Below the pieces are notes generated by a model. It had not been told where the DNA came from and made no database searches. It worked only from the letters and a program-made list of their open reading frames with translations. 64,000 bases of DNA from Polytrichum commune (taxonomy: Eukaryota; Streptophyta; Polytrichopsida; Polytrichales; Polytrichaceae), in assembly GCA_950295325.1 (NCBI GenBank), contig OX485803.1, positions 2,046,001 through 2,110,000 of the forward strand. Reading direction: 5' to 3'. How positions within the stretch are numbered: position 1 is the stretch's first letter; the number at the start of each line of letters is the position of its first letter. This document shows, piece by piece, positions 37,662-48,540 of the stretch. The position numbers and the translations under genes are program-made.

Positions 37662-40468
37662 CTATCTTTGACGCTCCAGGAAGTCTTTCCTCCGCTTCAG
37701 TGACATGTTATTGCCGTCGTCGTTCGGGCTGAAATGTAATTCCACTTGCGATGGCTCCACCAAGCCATGTTTCATTTGAGCCAACAGGGTTTGTTGTTTG
37801 CCCCGGACAATGTGGAAGTCAGCTAGCAGGTGTTCTAGCAAGAAAGTATCACCTCTGGCAGCCGCCATGAGTTCGGTTGCAAGGTTACGGACAATGGTTT
37901 CCATGTCCGTAACACTGGCGGTGATGCGAGCGCCAGTAGCACCATGCAGAGCTGTCGCGGCAGTGCAAGATGGCCTAGTATCATCACAATCCTCTGGGAA
38001 ATGCACGACAGGATCCAACATGTTCGCACGACCACCCTCACATGTGCCTGCAAGGGACCCACAATAACGTGTAATAGTTCCTTCAGCAAGTTCGGGATGG
38101 AGTATCATGAGGACCTTTATCTGATGTTTGCATATGTTGCCCTTAAGTGCCCACATGCAATCACAACAACCCCATTCACAGTCCGGGCTGTATACAGAAT
38201 ACAACTTTGTCGCGTTATTCATGGACGTTACCAATGCTGGACCGTCGTTTGCAATGGGGAGGGTGACACAACTGTCAGGGATTTCCCTAGCTTTGAGCAC
38301 AGCGTTGATAACAAATTGCTCTTGTTTCAAGTTTGGGACGAACCCGTGTTGTTTCTTCATTGCCTGGTACCAATAATGGGAGAGAATTTCTCCTGTCAAC
38401 TCGTATATGACCCAATCCAAGCGACGTCCATGCGCTCTGCCTTTTGATGCACGCAAGGTGGCTTTAAGGTTTGAGTGGTAGCTCTCAATTGCAGCATTTG
38501 TGTCCTGCCCTGCATATGGCAGGTTACGATGGCCAACAACCCACATATGAGTCTTGTCTGCCCATTGTTTGTCAAAGTAAGCCCAAAAATTGCTCACAAT
38601 GGGGAAGCTTTCTCTAAGAGCATTCAATTGCCGAATGGCCCAAGGCCCCATTCCATCTCCTCGGGGACACTTTGTGTCGTACATAATTCGACCCAGTCCT
38701 TTGAGCACAGCAGCCCGTATAGCGTGGTCTTTGATTTTCGCTACCGCTTGCTTCAACCATGCACGACGAACATGCCAGAGGCACAAGAACACTTTAACTC
38801 CAGGCCACACGGATTGCAACCCTCCAATCTCAGCCTGCGCACAATCTGTAATGAATGCATTCGGCGCCCAGTCAGGTTGCAGGGACGCCAACTTTTTTGC
38901 GAGTGCCTTCATCCATGGCTCAAGATCAGGTTGCTTGGAACTAGAAGTAACAATGTACGCCACGGGCACTCCATTCAGCCAGTCATCAAACACCATGAAG
39001 GTGTATAATGGAAACTGCAAGGGGAAAGAAAAGAACATGTTACGATTTGGGATATACTTGAGGGAAAAAAACCAATAGTGTTACAGCAAACCACTTAGCG
39101 TGGACGTGGTGTGTAACATGCTCACAGTGGGTGTATGGTAACAACAAACCTTGTTCTCGTTAGTTGCAAATGTGGCGTCAATGGAGACGGTTTTTTTGTG
39201 CCCGTGCTTTAGCATCATCTCTTCTTGCCAAGATGTCTGGATGCCAATTGTGAATGGAATATTATCACGTGTAATAGCCCCCCGAACATGTACACCTGAC
39301 TCTTTGTAGTAGAACACGAGAGAGGAATGTTCTTGCACCCACATGCGTACAGATTTTGCGTCGTTGTTGTCGCGTTTGTATGTTTCTATTGCGAGGCGGC
39401 CAGCGACATTGCGGATGTCTTGCTCAGAAATGAAGAGGTCTCGTGTGAGCTCCTCCCCTCGCTCGCACGCTTCCATGAAGCGTTTTCTGTGTTTTCCCAT
39501 TATTTGGGGGATAGACAAACCCAACCGCAAATGACACATGATGAATTCCCGGACGTGCACGGAGAGATGGCTGGAGAATCTGCTCTTATGGCCAATCTTT
39601 GTGGACCCATGGCAAAATATCCCATTCAGGTTCACATGCTTCATCTGATGGTATGTTATTTCTGCAACTGAGGGCTCCAGGTAGAATTGTTTGACGACAA
39701 ATCCACACTGGCAACCCCTTCGTTGCCCTGATCCACGCATCCTCGCTGATGTGCGTGGTCCTGTGTGACCTTTTCCGTTTGGAACATACTTGCCCTTCAA
39801 GTCGAGCTTTCGTTTCTTCTGGTACATGTCCTTCGTAACCACTGGTATATGCGAGGCATTGTCATTTGGGCCATATTGACAATGATACCTGGTAGTCGGT
39901 GATGGAGTCAACAACATGTGTTGGGAGTGCAAGTCACATACACATGGGAACATTTAATTTTTAAATCAGTAACATGAGAACATGCACAATGGAATTCAAA
40001 TTACATGTTACAAACACACCTCATGACGGTGGAGTAGCTGTTCCATCGGGGGAACGTAAGTTTCCCCTGTTGGTTCGACGGAGAGCCTTGGCAAACAAAC
40101 TTGCAGGGACCATCAATGCGAGCTTCCTCACCTTTCACGAAATCATGTACTCTTACCCATGGTATGTACGCTACGGAAACTGGAGCATGAGTCCTGGGAC
40201 CGTCCCTAAACCCTTTTGCGCGGATCTGGATTGCCCACGTGAGATCCTTGTGCGTGAAAGTGCCTGGTTCGGGTGTCTGAAGTAAACCGCGGAGCCGCTC
40301 AAAGTCTGCCTTGTGTATCTCCTGGTACGTGGACTCGTAGGAAGGCTCTACGGCACGCGACATACAAGGTGGCCGTTGGGAGGCAAGATGTTCATCTGGA
40401 AGAAGTTGGACGTTGGTATGCAATGCACCACATGGCTGAACAGCGGCACCAGTAACATAGTCACCCAT
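37662..40468 (-). CDS. MULE transposase (MuDR-type DDE with SWIM zinc finger)
   Basis: Exons 40468-40020, 39888-39150 and 39014-37662 join in phase with GT-AG introns to give 846 residues. An N-terminal Cys/His cluster (C209, C211, H230, H234) may be a WRKY/FLYWCH-like DNA-binding finger. The catalytic domain shows D387 in SIDATF, D453 in AFITDC, the C-x2-H typical of MULEs in LCLWHV (C474, H477) and E573 in NAAIESYHSNLK. The C-terminal SWIM finger is CDC (680, 682) with CKH (691, 693). Spacing of the first two Asp, 66 residues, fits the family. No stop or frameshift breaks it, so it could be active. It catalyses cut-and-paste movement by binding the terminal repeats. A possible 5' leader intron ends near 40,483. 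Transcription probably starts in the right terminal repeat. Confidence 0.88.
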
Positions 40469-40719
40469 TGAAGCCCTATATCTGTGATGAAAACATTGAC
40501 ACAGATGTTACAAAGGGCCGTCAAATCCGTTTTTATAACTATATACCTCTATGGAAGAGACGTGCAATAAAGGAATACATGAGATGAAACAAAAGCGATG
40601 CCTCAATCCAGATCTGCAAATTTGTATGAAAAGCGCAGTTAGTGAGAGCGCTGTGCGTGGAAAGAACGCACTGTCTATCCGGTGCTCTTTCCTGGTGGCT
40701 GTAAACCCAACAGCAAGTG

Positions 40720-41149
40720 GAGGAGACTGTAGTGCATCTAATGATTAGGTTACATTCAATGATGAGGGAAGGTTGAATGGACTACTGCAAAGAAATATGA
40801 AACATGAAATCACACCTTAGTAGATCATTGCTTTAAACCTACCAGGAAGTGGTTGGGATTGTGGTGCAGCTAATGATTAGGTTACAGTAAATGAGGATAG
40901 ATGGTTGAATGGACTTGTGGCCAGAAATATGAAACATGAAATCAAACTTCAGTGGATCATTTCTCTAAACCCAGCAGGAAGTGCAGGAGATTGTACTGCA
41001 GCTGATGATTAGGTTTCAATAAGTGAAGAGGGAAGGTTCAATGGATTGTTGCAAAGGAAGATGAAAACCAAAGCCACACTTTAGCAAATCAAACTTTGAT
41101 TCCCATCAATTCCTGCAAGAGATTGTAGTGCGGCAATAATCTGACTTGC
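40720..41149 (-). repeat. Right subterminal array of about 130-bp repeats
   Basis: Three clear units and one weak unit, in opposite orientation to the left array, with cores at about 40,738, 40,873, 41,002 and 41,132 (GCAGCTAATGATTAGGTTA type). They lie directly inside the right terminal repeat, in the predicted 5' leader of the transposase. Confidence 0.85.
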
Positions 41150-41689
41150 TAATCATGCCCGTAATCCCTTCGCAACATCAGTGCTGCAATCTTCGCTGCA
41201 TCAGTGCCGCATCACTCCTGCACTCCACTGGGGCAGAGATCGGGAGCGTGCAGGTTACAAGGCAAAAGAGAAGCCATCGCTGGATGGTGGTGCTTTAAAT
41301 AGATAATTCAAAACCCGGCCCTCGAGGGAGATGGGTTCGCCTCGATGGGCGCATGCCGCCCATGGTCCCCATGGGATGCCATGATGGAGGCAGATGGGAT
41401 GTCACTGTAACAAGAGAATGGGCATGCCGGCTGGATGCATGAGATGAGACATTGGCGAGGACGTGGCCTCGGGGGGTGGGTGGGCGCGTAAAGGTGACCG
41501 CGTGGTAGTCCAGCGTGGACACTGCGACAGCCTGGCGCCATCAACGTGGCAGCATGGCCCGGGCCGGTAGGGGGTGGGTTTCGGGCAGGGGCGGGTCCCG
41601 GCTGCTAAGGGCGTGGTGTACAGGGCAGCCTCTGATAGGCCTCGAAATGTGGACCGCATTTACCTCCTTTGGGTTTGGTAATGTTAGGG
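41150..41689 (-). repeat. Right 540-bp terminal inverted repeat of the MULE
   Basis: Reverse complement of the left repeat with scattered substitutions, for example TATCAGAGG in place of TGTCAGAGG. It ends TTAGGG next to the target duplication GATTGAATG. Confidence 0.9.
41294..41301 (-). promoter_or_regulatory. TATA-like box in right terminal repeat
   Basis: TATTTAAA on the minus strand, the mirror of the box at 31,443. It faces inward and would drive the transposase gene through a long leader. Confidence 0.5.
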
Positions 41690-41841
41690 GATTGAATGTG
41701 TGTTTACAAACACAACAAGATTGTGTGTGTGTTCACAAACACAACACCCGCTCCATAAAAATCCTTTATTCAAAATCACTTTACATGCTAGTGAAGACCA
41801 AAACCATATAGTGTGAAACACTTTAAGCTTGGTCATGAATC

Positions 41842-42618
41842 TTATATAGTTCGTTTTGTAACAAACTTGGACAGTTGCTCTGAATCATTCCTATCAAGAG
41901 TGTACACCTCATTTGTAGAATTGTAGCTCATGGTTACCGTAGATATAATGCAATCTACATCAATCCATTTGCTATCCGTGTGATCATACTTAAATTTGTT
42001 ACGGCCTGGATATTTTCTATAATATTGCAACATTACTTCGATGTGGGGATTATTATGATTTCTCCTCCCTGATTCTTCCGTTCGAGCAAGGAGGTCAACT
42101 GCTTGCCTAAGTACTCCAAATTGTTTCCCATTGCGCCGCCGCATAGCCTGCACCCTACCCACCCACCATGAACTGGAATCTACTCCGTTCAATATGTTAG
42201 TAGCATTTCCAGCTTTAACATTAGTCATTGAACGTCCCCTTTTTCGTTTGGCAGCGGATTTTACAGTTGACAATAGCATTGTTGTGCTCCGTTGGACAAA
42301 ATGCACCCCACAATCAGATCCTATAGATAACAAACTTGATCCACATGAAGATCTTGCTTGGAGACAATTATCATAGTTGTTGAAATGAATACTATGTTTA
42401 ATTCTTGCTAATCTATCTTTGGATAGAAAAACATTACCATTGAGTTGCGAGACAAACGTTGACTTGTAAATGGAATGCCCATCAACTTCTACGGTTGGGA
42501 AAATTTTCCGGTTCTTTGTACTGAGGCTTTCAATTTCATCCATTTTTGGGTGAATGACGAGTAATTTTTCATCCATCCCTTCGTGAGGCATGCGTACGAA
42601 ATTGATTCTACTAAACAT
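41842..42618 (-). CDS. Unknown 258-residue protein of the outer element
   Basis: One uninterrupted frame from ATG 42,618 to stop 41,842, filling most of the outer element's right arm. The middle is basic (SAAKRKRGRS). The C-terminal 110 residues look like a folded domain: WWVGRVQAMRRRNGKQ, then MLQYYRKYPGRNKFKYDHTD and VDCIISTVTMSYN. That part recalls small chromatin-reader modules (BAH or Tudor type) in having an aromatic-rich beta pattern, but I cannot assign it. It has no DDE or RNase-H signature. The start codon lies close to the terminal repeat, so an upstream exon is unlikely. It may be a captured host gene part or a transposon protein whose partner is lost. Confidence 0.55.
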   Translation of the reverse strand: MFSRINFVRMPHEGMDEKLLVIHPKMDEIESLSTKNRKIFPTVEVDGHSIYKSTFVSQLNGNVFLSKDRLARIKHSIHFNNYDNCLQARSSCGSSLLSIGSDCGVHFVQRSTTMLLSTVKSAAKRKRGRSMTNVKAGNATNILNGVDSSSWWVGRVQAMRRRNGKQFGVLRQAVDLLARTEESGRRNHNNPHIEVMLQYYRKYPGRNKFKYDHTDSKWIDVDCIISTVTMSYNSTNEVYTLDRNDSEQLSKFVTKRTI

Positions 42619-42836
42619 ACATCCTAATATCCTTATTTTCAGCCCCTATATTATTTTTACTAAAAGGGAATGGCCCATATTTTATACCTATCTATTTTAC
42701 TTGTAATGGGCTTATGTACTTTTAATGGACCCTTCATTATTTGGAATTCTTTTATAATTTTTATGTCAAATGATTTTAATCCTCCCTATATTATGCCGCA
42801 CGTCGTTTTTAAAATGCACTAAGTGACCTCCCCGTG

Positions 42837-44760
42837 CTTTCATGTGGAGTACGATGGAGGAGGGGGGGCGGCATACGGCACACATGATATGTGGATTTTG
42901 TCAAAACTGCAAGTTGGAATGTCCTTCTTGTATCATTAACCAATTTTGAATGTTCTATGAGTGGATTGAGGGAGGTTTACATCTTCCTAAAGCCATCGAA
43001 AGCCATGTTTCATTTTGGGTTTACTCTAAGGGTTTGTGACTTCCAAAAGACTTTGGGTTGTAGTCCATGTTCTTCTTTATCCTCTTATCCAAATATCGGG
43101 GTACTTTGATCCTTTGAGAGCCATGGCCTAACACCTTTAGTGTAAATAGGCCCTTCACATTTATATTTGAAGGTCAGCCCATGACCGCACATTACAAATT
43201 ACAAATTTGTAACAACGTTAATGCCAGATTACTTTAGTATAAGCTTTGGACAATTTCAAAAGCCCTCACAATTTGGTGGTCACGGCCCTTGGAGGTAGAG
43301 TAAAGCCACCCTAAGCACACTTTCACATGTTAGTTGTCCTAAGAAAACAACTTAGGGTTCACAAATTTCGGCAAAGCTTTTTGGTGTATCGCCAAGCATC
43401 TTATTGGCCGAGCACTTTCATGTGGAGTACGATGGAGGAGGGGGGGCGGCATACGGCACACATGATATGTGGATTTTGTCAAAACTGCAAGTTGGAATGT
43501 CCTTCTTGTATCATTAACCAATTTTGAATGTTCTATGAGTGGATTGAGGGAGGTTTACATCTTCCTAAAGCCATCGAAAGCCATGTTTCATTTTGGGTTT
43601 GCTCTAAGGGTTTGTGACTTCCAAAAGACTTTGGGTTGTAGTCCATGTTCTTCTTTATGCTCTTATCCAAATATCGGGGTACTTTGATCCTTTGAGAGCC
43701 ATGGCCTAACACCTTTAGTGTAAATAGGCCCTTCACATTTATATTTGAAGGTCAGCCCATGATTGGACATTACAAATTACAAATTTGTAACAACTTTAAT
43801 GCCAGATTACTTTTGTATAAGCTTTGGACAATTTCAAAAGCCCTCGCAATTTGGTGGTCACAGCCCTTGGAGGTAGAGTAAAGCCACCCTAAGCACACTT
43901 TCACATGTTAGTTGTCCTAACAACACAACTAAGGGTTCACAAATTTCGGCAAAGCTTTTTGGTGTATCGCCAAGCATCTTATTGGCCGAGCACTTTCATG
44001 TGGAGTACGATGGAGGAGGGGGGGCGGCATACGGCACACATGATATGTGGATTTTGTCAAAACTGCAAGTTGGAATGTCCTTCTTGTATCATTAACCAAT
44101 TTTGAATGTTCTATGAGTGGATTGAGGGAGGTTTACATCTTCCTAAAGCCATCGAAAGCCATGTTTCATTTTGGGTTTGCTCTAAGGGTTTGTGACTTCC
44201 AAAAGACTTTGGGTTGTAGTCCATGTTCTTCTTTATGCTCTTATCCAAATATCGGGGTACTTTGATCCTTTGAGAGCCATGGCCTAACACCTTTAGTGTA
44301 AATAGGCCCTTCACATTTATATTTGAAGGTCAGCCCATGACCGCACATTACAAATTACAAATTTGTAACAACGTTAATGCCAGATTACTTTAGTATAAGC
44401 TTTGGAGAATTTCAAAAGCCCTCGCAATTTGGTGGTCACGGCCCTTGGAGGTAGAGTAAAGCCACCCTAAGCACACTTTCACATGTTAGTTGTCCTAAGA
44501 AAACAACTTAGGGTTCACAAATTTTGGCAAAGCTTTTTTGGGTATTGCCAAGCATCTTATTGGCCGATCACTTTCATGTGGAGTACGATGGAGGAGGGGG
44601 GGTGGGCATATGGCACACATGATATGTGGATTTTGTCAAAACTGCAAGTTGGAATGTCCTTCTTGTATCATTAACCAATTTTGAATGTTCTATGAGTGGA
44701 TTTAGGGAGGTTTACATCTTCCTAAAGCCATCGAAAGCCATTCAAGATTTAAACTTCATG
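42837..44760. repeat. R1-derived tandem array, right part, 578-bp units
   Basis: Continues the array cut at 30,692. Equivalent points recur at 42,891, 43,469, 44,047 and 44,626, so the period is 578-579 bp. Units are very similar. Repeated short open frames, one starting MDFVKTASWNVLLVSL, simply follow the repeat and are not called as genes. Confidence 0.88.
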
Positions 44761-46118
44761 CAAAATCGTGGACACACACAATCACAATTACGAGGTGATA
44801 TGTTTCGGTTGGAAAGTGAATTGCCACGATTCGTATAAAGGTTTTGGTCTCGTGAAATTTTTGATGAAAGTATGAAAGTTAATGAATCCAACATTTGAAG
44901 ACCAAACCAGTGAGGCACCTTTTATCCACAAATATAGAAACCAATGCAAGGGTCATGTAAGAAATGCTACACTTTACGGTGAGTATGTACTTGCCCATAC
45001 TCGCCTCTTAATTGGTAGCAATTATTTCTAAATTCAATAGAACATTCAAACTATGTACAGTCCAAGGCAAACACAAACGCAACTCTATAGTGGCCAAGAA
45101 AATGGGATTATCCACACATTCAAATTAGGATTACACAAAAATTCCAATACTCATATTTATATAGAAGGTCAAAAGAGAAAACCATTGTCCATGATAACTA
45201 CATTGGATATACCAAATAGTGAGGGTAGTACTAATTCAAGTCACATGCACAATGTAGACAAATCTCAAAGTTACTAAGGGCTCAAGTTACTATTGAGTGG
45301 CACCAAATTCATGATGACAGTAAATTCTATGCTTATTTAGCATAGATTCAAGAAAATGGTGTGTGCTTGTAATGCTTCGTAGTGCATAATGCCAAGTGTT
45401 AGTACTTTTAGTGATTAATGCGAAGTGCTAGTATTTTCATACCATTTGCCGGTACCTTAAGTGAATAGTGCCAAGTGCCAAGATGAAAAATGCTTCCTAG
45501 ATCTTTTGGTGGCACTAATTTATAACACAAAGAAATGTAATATCACCTTCAATAATTTCCCACACTCATGAATTGGTATATTTAGTGTACTAAATCATTT
45601 GTTTCTCGCAATCATTGGTCATGTGTGTGCAACATCATATATAGAATACTGCTTGAGCATAGTGACAACTTATTAGTGAACTCTTTGTATTTTGGGGTTA
45701 ATTGAATTATTAGTTTTCAATAGTTCGTAGGGAATTTAGATAAGATGACAATTGCTAAGTTGGGTAGGCAACGCCATAGATCTTTGGACTCGTATTTGAA
45801 GAGTCCTAAAGAATATTTGTATTTTTTGGAGTTATAAGTAATTATTTCATACCATCTACATTGCTTATACGCGTTGTATATATTTTGAAGCTCATATTAC
45901 TTATGTTTTTGTATTTCCTTGATAATACGACAACTTTACGCCATTTGTCATATTAATGAGAAGACAACACCTCGATAATACGATATTTTTTGTGTGTTTC
46001 CCAAACGTGTCACACTAAAGAGGGAGAATAATACAATGATTCATTTGAAATGAGCGGTAAACTTCCCAAAGTCTTGGACTTCAACCGCTTATTTCTCAAC
46101 GGGTTCATCTGTAACTAA
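44761..46118. repeat. R1 3' part and adjoining dispersed text
   Basis: Follows R1 copy b closely: the 44,900-45,300 block equals 8,640-9,050, the TAATGCCAAGTG mini-repeats recur at 45,390-45,480 and the 45,660-46,010 block equals 9,420-9,760. 46,005-46,110 matches 11,515-11,620. No gene is seen. Confidence 0.7.
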
Positions 46119-47634
46119 GGGGTGGTTTACACTATGGACCATGAAGTCTGACCATGGAAGGTGGTTTTTGTTAATGGTCCGAGTTCATGGTCCAACTTCT
46201 TAAGAAAATAGTTTTGAAAGCCTTGGGCCCCTCACTCGGGCCCTCACTAGGTGTAAACCGAATGTAGACCAAGAAGAATGACCATGCACCAAAAAGTGAA
46301 TGTGCTGATATTTTTTTTAATACATGACCAAAAAGGGCAGTTTTGGAAAAAAATCAAATTTGACCATTCTCTTGTCTTCTCTTGGGCTTCACTCATCTTC
46401 ACTTCTTGTTAAATGTGTCGAAGATGTGGCTTGCAAATCTTCTCACAATAATTTTCACAAAAAAATGAGCTATTTAATTTGTACATGTTCAATGTAATTT
46501 GCATATGACATGTACCTTGTGTTGTCACTACACCAAATAGGATATTTAGTGTTTGTTTAAATTAAGTGTTGTTGCCACCGTAACCTTGCTCAAGACTAAT
46601 CTTTAGTTCTTTGATAACTAGTGTTAGAAGATTTGCTAGAAGATAAGTTGGAATTCTCCTAATATCATTGTTATTATTTTTTCATATTCTTACTAACACT
46701 AAATTAAAACATGTAATTTCCACATATTACCATAGTTGATATTTAGTGTTTGAATTTACATTTAATGTTACTTACTTTCATAGGGAGTGTATGCGTTTGT
46801 ATTTAGTGTATCAAACACTAAATATCCTATTTAATGTAGTAGAAAACTATGTATAAAGGAGCCGCATTCCCATTATGCTTCGCATAGAATTTGCATAGAC
46901 TTCAACTTGCGGTTCTTTTGACCACCCTGATCTATAGTTGCTAGATAACTACATATTTGTCTTTTTTGTTTTGAAATTTTAATTAAAAAAGTTTGGGGCG
47001 TATAATATACCATTGGAAAGGTATTTTCAAGACCTCTCCAATGGTATTTTACAAGCCCCCAAATTCCAAACATTCTAGTTGGTAGACCCAAAAATAAATC
47101 TGCACTCAAATTCTTGAGTTCTAGATGTCCCACATTGTTTGATGAAATATGTGGGAGCAAGTTTAAGAGGTAGGGCATGGAATAATTGGTTTGTCTTACG
47201 GGCTATGATATGATCTAGGCACATAGAGGGGGGACTTGCTTCTCAAGATTCATTACATCATGTTGACGTTGGAAAGTGTGCCTTGTGAGCATTGTCTAGT
47301 GGGAAGAGATGTATATAAAGCCCCCCAACAAATAAAATAAAATAAAATAAGAAACAAAAATCGTTAAGAAAGTATTATTATGGCATTTCTCTGCCATGGG
47401 CCCCTGCCTTTTCCAAGCAAACCACCTCTCTTGCCTCTTTCACCGCAAAGCCCGTTGGACCATGTCAGTGCATTTATGAAGCCTTGGAAATTGTATTTTG
47501 GGGACCTCAACCTCCATGGTCCCTCTGCCATTTTTCCCCAGTGTAAACCGAAGTGGTCCCGGGACGAGTTCAACAACCAATCAACGCTCTTACATCGCCA
47601 TGAACAACTTCATGGCCCATAGTGTAAACTGCCC
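46119..47634. mobile_element. Harbinger-like element, about 1.5 kb, no transposase
   Basis: The left end TAA|GGGGTGGTTTACACTATGG and the right end (reverse complement GGGCAGTTTACACTATGG) are inverted; both continue with a CCATGAAGT block. Flanks are TAA and TAC, a possible degenerate 3-bp target. The left part equals 14,544-15,420 and the right part (47,390-47,630) equals 57,360-57,570. Text at 46,990-47,300 recurs at 53,120-53,410. Non-autonomous or composite. Confidence 0.55.
46530..46837. mobile_element. Second copy of the ACACTAAATAG MITE
   Basis: Ends ACACCAAATAGGATATTTAG and CTAAATATCCTATTTAATGT are inverted. It sits at the same relative place as the copy at 14,941, so it was probably carried along with the surrounding element rather than inserted separately. 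Confidence 0.6.
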
Positions 47635-48540
47635 TACGCCTAGGGGTCGGTTCTCGTACTTCAATGTCTCCATTCCACATCTCTTACCTTGGAGGTCCTA
47701 GTGTCTATACTCACGTCCTCCTCACACCCATAGTAAGCTACAGACAAAGGACTTGAATCTCAAGCAAAGTAAGTGGGCACACCATTGAGGCAACAAGGCA
47801 GGAGTATGGAATGCAATATGCACGGTTGCCTGGCTTTCGCGGCCTAGCGCTTGTTGCCGCAGCCTGGCGCTCGTTGCTGCAGTCTGGAGAAAGGACTAGG
47901 TACACTTTGACAGCGGTAACCGGCCATTGCAGGTGAAGTGCATTTGCAAGACCGGCCACTGCATGTCAACATAGGACATCGTGCCGGACGGGCTTCGGGG
48001 ACCTACCCGCTTAAAAAAAAAAAGGAGCGGACCGCCTTGTCCCGCAGGCCCGTGTCCATGCCTCAGCTCCTAGGCCAAAGTATTACTCAACACTAGGCTT
48101 GGGAGCATATTATGGGGGGGGGGAATTGATCCTTAAAATAGAATGGATCTTTATTTTTAAGGATATAGTCCAATCTCTATTCAACGTATATCCTTTTGGC
48201 ATAATATAATCATATTCCAATATTATATTATTCAAATATCTATTGTCAACTCATGTATCATCATAAAAAGTAGGTATATTGCTAGCATATTGGGGGTCCG
48301 CCCATAGAATTCAATTATGAGTTAACCAAAGAGTTCAAATCTTGGAACTATGTCCAAATTTAATCCAAAAACCGTTCCTTGTCCCCAATCAATATATGCA
48401 TGGGTATAACCCAATGGAAATGAAGGTGTATGTGTCCAACCATGAGGCCCAATTGCTTGCCTCTCATTTGAGAGTTTTAATGATAAAATGAGGCAGCGGG
48501 GGGATGTCAATCCAACTACACTCTTTGGACTCCTCTGTCA
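47635..48540. other. Unassigned sequence with a GC-rich patch
   Basis: 47,640-47,800 is a fragment of the 11,636 repeat family. 47,810-48,060 is unusually GC-rich with GCCTGGCGCT-type internal repeats. A run of nine or more G lies at about 48,114. No credible gene. Confidence 0.5.

Larger units (their letters stand above)
33050..40011. promoter_or_regulatory. Fifteen dispersed copies of the octamer GTAACATG/CATGTTAC
   Basis: Exact copies start at 33050, 34832, 34863, 34894, 35748, 36063, 36531, 36703, 37036, 37628, 37647, 39036, 39113, 39969 and 40004, on both strands. Most lie in introns and intergenic parts of the MULE; two are in exons. Single-mismatch forms are also common (31,852; 34,763; 37,248; 40,452). 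By eye I found only two exact copies in the other ~53 kb (51,477 and 57,640). About 0.2 would be expected by chance in 7 kb, both strands counted. A binding site for a MULE-encoded protein is inferred. Confidence 0.7.
31055..41689. mobile_element. Three-gene Mutator-like element (MULE), 10,635 bp
   Basis: Exact 9-bp target duplication GATTGAATG at 31,046-31,054 and 41,690-41,698. Inverted repeats of 540 bp begin CCCTAACATTACC. Inside are a transposase gene on the minus strand (37,662-40,468), an accessory gene on the plus strand (33,242-36,455) and a small minus-strand gene (37,065-37,418). Both large genes are transcribed inward from the terminal repeats. Coding parts are GC-richer than the AT-rich surroundings. 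The near-identical terminal repeats and intact target duplication suggest recent insertion. Confidence 0.92.
30693..42836. mobile_element. Outer CACGGGG-family DNA transposon, 12.1 kb including a nested MULE
   Basis: Exact 8-bp target duplication CTTTCATG at 30,685-30,692 and 42,837-42,844. Ends are inverted: CACGGGGAGGTCACTCAGT on the left; CACGGGGAGGTCACTTAGT as reverse complement of the right, and both sides continue to a CGTGCGGC block. Without the nested MULE the element is about 1.5 kb and holds one open frame of unknown function (41,842-42,618). There is no recognisable transposase of its own, so it is probably non-autonomous. The 8-bp duplication suggests hAT-like or an unassigned superfamily. 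Confidence 0.88.

Noticed and set aside
42891-44838. Series of 70-codon frames with near-identical sequence
   Set aside because: They recur only because the 578-bp unit repeats; there is no start context, domain or length conservation outside the array.
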